From Olsenella_L sp051876355 (GTDB lineage Bacteria; Actinomycetota; Coriobacteriia; Coriobacteriales; Atopobiaceae): a stretch of 64,000 nt of DNA. Positions within the stretch are counted from its first letter, which is position 1. Every line of letters starts with the position of its first letter. This document shows positions 60,452-64,000 of the stretch, piece by piece. Under the pieces are notes generated by a model. It had not been told where the DNA came from. It did not search any database and was given only the letters and a program-made list of their open reading frames with translations. The translations under genes were made by a program, and so were the position numbers. The stretch is from positions 124,001 to 188,000 of the forward strand of contig JBJEHU010000037.1 of NCBI GenBank assembly GCA_051876355.1. Reading direction: 5' to 3'.

Positions 60452-61946
60452 CTTCGCTCCCTGCAAAGATCCTCATGCAGGCATCCTCGACGACAGCGCC
60501 CATGCCCTCTATGTCGCAGACGCCAGTATGGAGCTTCTCGGAGAAGCGAAGGGACGAGAGCTGCCGAGGGGCCGTCGTGTGCGACTTCTTCTCGAGCGCA
60601 TCCATGCAGGCAAAGTCGTTCATGCCTTCGGTCGGCTCGTCGAGTGCCTGAAGAACGTCGGAGCAGAACTTGTAGGGGCTTGCCGTCGAGAGGCAGACGC
60701 GCACCGTTCCATCCTCGGGGATGCGGTCAAGCACGCACTTTGCGACGGCAGTATGCGTATCGATGAGCACCTGCTCGCGCTCGAACGTGTTCCTGATTGT
60801 CTCGCGGGTCTCCGTATCGGTTGCAAAGCCTGCACGGAACGTTTCCTGGATGCGCGCGAGGATTTCCGGCTTCACGCTATAGAATCCCTTCTCGGAGAGG
60901 TCTGCCATGAGGGAGGCGATGTAGTCGCAGTCGCCGTCGGACAGGTAATAGAGCAGGCGCTCGAGGTTCGAGGACACGAGGATGTCCATCGAAGGCGAGA
61001 TCGTCTTCACGAAGTCGCGGCGGCGGTCATAGGTGCCGGTCTCGATGAAGTCGGTCAGCACCTTGTTCGTGTTCGAGGCAACGATGAGGTGGCGGACCGG
61101 GAGTCCGAGCTGCTTTGCGAACCAGCCAGCAAGCACATCGCCGAAGTTTCCAGTCGGCACGCAGAAGTCGATCGCATCGCCCTCCTTGAGGGCTCCCCTG
61201 CGCACGAGCTGGGCATAGGCATCGAAGTAGTAGGTGACCTGCGGCACGAGACGTCCTACATTGATGGAGTTCGCGCTCGAGAGCACGATGTTCTTCTGTG
61301 CAAGGCGCTCTTTCAGGGCTGCGTCGGAGAAGATGCGCTTCACGCCGGTCTGGGCATCGTCGAACGTGCCGCGGATGCCGGAGACGCAGACATTGGCGCC
61401 CTTCTGACAGACCATCTGGAGATACTGGATGTCCGAGACCTTGCCGTCAGGATAGAAGACCGTGACGCCGCATCCCGGCACGTCGGCAAAGCCTTCGAGC
61501 GCTGCCTTTCCGGTATCGCCCGAGGTTGCGGTCACGATCATGACATTTCTGCCATCGCCTTCGCGCGCGACGCTCATGAGCTGCGGCAGCATCTGGAGTG
61601 CCACATCCTTGAAGGCGCAGGTCGGTCCATGGAAGAGCTCGAGGAGCCAGTCGGCGCCCAGAGGCGTCACAGGCGTGACATCTGCCGTATCGAACTTCTT
61701 GCCGTAGGCATTCTCCACGCAGGATGCGAGCTCTTCTTCCGTGTAGTCGGTAAGAAGGGCGCCGAGCACCTTGCGTGCATTCTCGTGGTAGGTTCCCTTG
61801 ACCATATCGGAAAGGGAGATCTTGTTCTGGCCGAGCTCATCCGAGACATAGAGGCCGCCATCTGGGGCGAGACCTTGAAGGATTGCTTGCTTGCTTGTTA
61901 CGGATTGCGCACAGCTGCGTGTACTGTGGTAGAAAGTGTTCACCAT
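60441..61946 (-). CDS. thrC: Threonine synthase
   Basis: PLP enzyme converting phosphohomoserine to threonine; 501 residues, the long (E. coli/yeast-like) type. Seen: STRSCAQSVTSKQAILQGLAPDGGLYV, the PLP lysine in GPTCAFKDVALQ, TATSGDTGKAAL, NSINVGRLVPQ, and VPTGNFGDVLAGW. The start at 61946 has AGGGG about 8 bases upstream. It is divergent from hom across about 100 bp, so the threonine branch is arranged as thrB-thrC back-to-back with hom-lysC. Confidence 0.94.
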   Translation of the reverse strand: MVNTFYHSTRSCAQSVTSKQAILQGLAPDGGLYVSDELGQNKISLSDMVKGTYHENARKVLGALLTDYTEEELASCVENAYGKKFDTADVTPVTPLGADWLLELFHGPTCAFKDVALQMLPQLMSVAREGDGRNVMIVTATSGDTGKAALEGFADVPGCGVTVFYPDGKVSDIQYLQMVCQKGANVCVSGIRGTFDDAQTGVKRIFSDAALKERLAQKNIVLSSANSINVGRLVPQVTYYFDAYAQLVRRGALKEGDAIDFCVPTGNFGDVLAGWFAKQLGLPVRHLIVASNTNKVLTDFIETGTYDRRRDFVKTISPSMDILVSSNLERLLYYLSDGDCDYIASLMADLSEKGFYSVKPEILARIQETFRAGFATDTETRETIRNTFEREQVLIDTHTAVAKCVLDRIPEDGTVRVCLSTASPYKFCSDVLQALDEPTEGMNDFACMDALEKKSHTTAPRQLSSLRFSEKLHTGVCDIEGMGAVVEDACMRIFAGSEDGR

Positions 61947-62045
61947 TTGATTGCCCCTTGCGTCAGAGGTTTTACGGGCGCTTGAGGTCCATGATAGCGG
62001 TGTTCATCAATGAGACGGGCTTCCGTCACACGTTGGAAAGATTGG
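61947..62045. promoter_or_regulatory. Divergent promoter region thrC / hom
   Basis: A 99-bp gap that must hold promoters for thrC-thrB and hom-lysC. No perfect -35/-10 pair, attenuator peptide or clear operator is visible by eye. Confidence 0.35.
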
Positions 62046-63185
62046 ATGAATATGAACGTAGCCCTGCTTGGCCACGGTACGGTCGGTCGTGGCGTGGTCC
62101 AGATCATCGAGAGCTCGGTACCGTCGCTTCAGGTCACGCGCATCCTCGAGCTGCCTGACCGCTGCACTGAGCCCAGGATGACGTCGAACTTCGACGATAT
62201 CGCCAATGATTCCACCATCGACTGCGTCGTCGAGGCCATGGGCGGCCTCGAGCCTGCGCATACGTATATCGTGCGTGCCCTCGACGCCGGCAAGTCTGTC
62301 GTCACGTCCAACAAGGCAGTCGTCGCAGCCTACTTCCAGGAATTTGTGGGCCATGCGAAGGCATCGGGCGCCCGCCTCTTCATCGAGGCCACCTGCGGCG
62401 GCGGCATCCCCTGGATCGCTTCGATCATGAAGGCGAAGCGCATCGACGAGATCTCTTCCATCTCCGGCATCATGAACGGCACGACGAACTACATCATCGA
62501 GAAGATGCGCGATGACGCGGTCGACTTCGATGTCGCGCTTTCCGAGGCGCAGCGTCTGGGATATGCCGAGCGCGATCCTACCGCCGATATCGACGGCATC
62601 GATGTGAAGAACAAGACGATCATCGGCACGTCGGTCGCCTTCGGCTGCGCCTGCTCGAAGGACATCCCTACGACCGGCATCCGGAACCTGAAGATCGCCG
62701 ATCTCACATTCCTCGAGAGCAGGGGCTATGTCGTGAAGCTTCTCGGCCGTGCGACTCAGAAGGATGGCCGCTATGCGGCTGCTGTCGAGCCGGTCTGCAT
62801 GCCTCTGCGCACGCTCGAGGCGGACGTTCCCTCGAACTTCAACCTCGTGACGCTTGTCGGCACGACGATCGGCGAGCTCAAGTTCTATGGCCAGGGTGCA
62901 GGAAGCCTGCCTACGGGCAACGCGATCGTCCAGGACCTCCTTGACTGCTCAGAAGGTGCAAAGCCCGTCTACCGCTTCGATGAGCCGCTCACCTGGGATC
63001 CGTCGCTTCTCAAAGGCAGCTATCTCCTCCGCACGAAGGCAGAGCCGCCTGAGGGTGCCAAGCCCTATCTCGAGGGCTACTGGCGCCTCGATGGCCTGAA
63101 CGTCGAGAGTGCCCGTGCGCTCTACGAGCAGCAGCTTGAAAAAGATTCCGCTGCCTTCATGGCGGCATTCCCGCAGGAGGCATAA
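62046..63185 (+). CDS. hom: Homoserine dehydrogenase
   Basis: Reduces aspartate semialdehyde to homoserine. The 379-residue protein has the NADP fold VALLGHGTVGRGVVQII, VVEAMGGLEPA, VVTSNKAVVA, the catalytic SGIMNGTTNYIIEKM and GYAERDPTADIDGIDVKNK. The C-terminal 60-80 residues do not look like the regulatory ACT domain of longer homologues, so threonine inhibition through ACT may be absent. The ATG at 62046 is preceded by GGAAAGATTGG. The stop is 1 bp before the lysC start. Confidence 0.93.
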   Translation: MNMNVALLGHGTVGRGVVQIIESSVPSLQVTRILELPDRCTEPRMTSNFDDIANDSTIDCVVEAMGGLEPAHTYIVRALDAGKSVVTSNKAVVAAYFQEFVGHAKASGARLFIEATCGGGIPWIASIMKAKRIDEISSISGIMNGTTNYIIEKMRDDAVDFDVALSEAQRLGYAERDPTADIDGIDVKNKTIIGTSVAFGCACSKDIPTTGIRNLKIADLTFLESRGYVVKLLGRATQKDGRYAAAVEPVCMPLRTLEADVPSNFNLVTLVGTTIGELKFYGQGAGSLPTGNAIVQDLLDCSEGAKPVYRFDEPLTWDPSLLKGSYLLRTKAEPPEGAKPYLEGYWRLDGLNVESARALYEQQLEKDSAAFMAAFPQEA

Positions 63186-63186
63186 C

Positions 63187-64000
63187 GTGCTCAAGGTAGC
63201 GAAATTCGGCGGCTCCAGCGTCGCTTCGGCTGAACAGTTCAGGAAGGTCAAGAGCATCGTCGAGGCAGACCCTGCCCGCCAGTTCATCGTCGTCTCTGCG
63301 GCAGGCCGCCGCTCGAAGGACGATGACAAGATCACTGACCTCCTCTATCTCGTCTGCGCCCATGTGAAGTACCACGTGGATGCAACGCCTCTGATGGATC
63401 AGATCAAGGCCCGCTTCGTCGAGATCGCCCGCGAACTCGGCCTCTCCTATCCGATCGAGGAGGAGTTCGACGAGTTCGAGGCGCATGTGACGGAGTACTC
63501 TCCCGAATACATCGTGTCCCGCGGCGAGTACTTCACCGGCCAGCTCATGGCCGAGTACCTCGGCCTTCCCTTCGTCGATGCCGCTGATGTCATGCGCTTC
63601 CACCGCAATGGCAAGGTCAGCATGACGAAGGCGACGCACAACATCCACGAGATGGCAAAGAAGATCGGGCCGTTCCTGATTCCCGGCTTCTATGGCGCGA
63701 CGCCGGAAGGCGAGATCTGCCTCTTCGACCGTGGCGGCGGCGACATCACGGGTGCCATCGTTGCCCGTGCCATCGGCGTCGACCTCTACGAGAACTGGAC
63801 CGATGTGTCGGGCTTCCTGTCCTGCGACCCGCGCATCGTCGAGCATCCACGTCCGATCCACCGCATCACGTTCGACGAGATGCGCGAGCTCTCCTACATG
63901 GGAGCTTCTGTCCTCCACGAGGAGGCGATATTCCCGGTACGCGAGGTCGGCATCCCTATCGCAATCAAGAACACGAACGACCCGCACGCCGAGGGCACGA
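63187..64000 (+). CDS. lysC: Aspartate kinase, cut by the window end
   Basis: First enzyme of the aspartate pathway. The 271 codons in the window begin at a GTG one base after the hom stop and show KVAKFGGSSVAS (ATP/aspartate site), IVVSAAGRR, SRGEYFTGQLMAEYL, GFYGATPEGEICLFDRGGGDITGAIVA and SCDPRIV..RITFDEMRELSYMGASVLH. The remainder, including the ACT domains, lies beyond 64000. It supplies hom, so hom and lysC form one unit. Confidence 0.93.
   Translation, partial: MLKVAKFGGSSVASAEQFRKVKSIVEADPARQFIVVSAAGRRSKDDDKITDLLYLVCAHVKYHVDATPLMDQIKARFVEIARELGLSYPIEEEFDEFEAHVTEYSPEYIVSRGEYFTGQLMAEYLGLPFVDAADVMRFHRNGKVSMTKATHNIHEMAKKIGPFLIPGFYGATPEGEICLFDRGGGDITGAIVARAIGVDLYENWTDVSGFLSCDPRIVEHPRPIHRITFDEMRELSYMGASVLHEEAIFPVREVGIPIAIKNTNDPHAEGT

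Overview
The window is a bacterial chromosome segment. It is GC-rich by eye (not computed), uses ATG, GTG and TTG starts, and is densely packed. Gene content and protein character fit an actinobacterium of the class Coriobacteriia, probably Atopobiaceae/Olsenella-like. The pointers are a Rho with a long charged N-terminal tail, PTS-based sugar uptake, QueH-type queuosine synthesis, a RecJ-helicase fusion, coiled-coil tail-anchored proteins and a bifunctional Rel. The taxonomic call is an inference from gene style, not from a search.

Region 1 (1-5.8 kb) is core metabolism: the 3' end of argJ, then argB and argD (arginine synthesis), an alpha/beta hydrolase, metG and a small DUF3267-like membrane metalloprotease candidate.

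Region 2 (5.8-25.3 kb) is accessory and visibly decaying. It holds an ABC ATPase scrap, a frameshifted GntR regulator, an MFS transporter lacking its N-terminal half and a type-B carboxylesterase with several lesions. An intact sugar island follows: a DeoR regulator divergent from class II aldolase, PTS EIIA-EIIB-EIIC (galactitol type), a second class II aldolase and a YcxB-like protein. Then four consecutive broken genes occur: an NmrA-like oxidoreductase, a LysR regulator, an ABC exporter and a sugar O-acetyltransferase. After them come a Cys-nucleophile hydrolase, a Phd/YafQ-type toxin-antitoxin pair with a LysR gene directly behind it, a TetR regulator, an AraC remnant and a marR-GNAT-panE operon with a perfect inverted-repeat operator.

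Region 3 (25.3-30.9 kb) has a YdjC/ChbG deacetylase with a beta-glucoside-type PTS EIIBC, a possible IS21-type end remnant, a TIM-barrel protein of unknown role, and queH-queA. Region 4 (30.9-44.4 kb) has a tail-anchored coiled-coil protein, then ptsH-HAD-tgt, then a tight run secD-secF-recJ/helicase fusion-rel-MBL hydrolase, then two tRNA-Leu genes.

Region 5 (44.4-64 kb) is core: a P-loop kinase, infC-rpmI-rplT, a WecA/TagO-type transferase, a probable 6S RNA, tRNA-Ala(CGC), a radical SAM protein, a small tail-anchored protein, pncB, argS, a double-winged-helix MarR-like regulator, rho, tRNA-Ala(GGC), a large membrane-anchored protein with a VanZ-like partner, and threonine genes (thrC-thrB divergent from hom-lysC, the last cut by the window end). 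Queuosine genes queH, queA and tgt are split between regions 3 and 4. The best candidates for unusual biology are the RecJ-helicase fusion, the two-aldolase PTS operon, the toxin-antitoxin-LysR triad and the double-winged-helix regulator.
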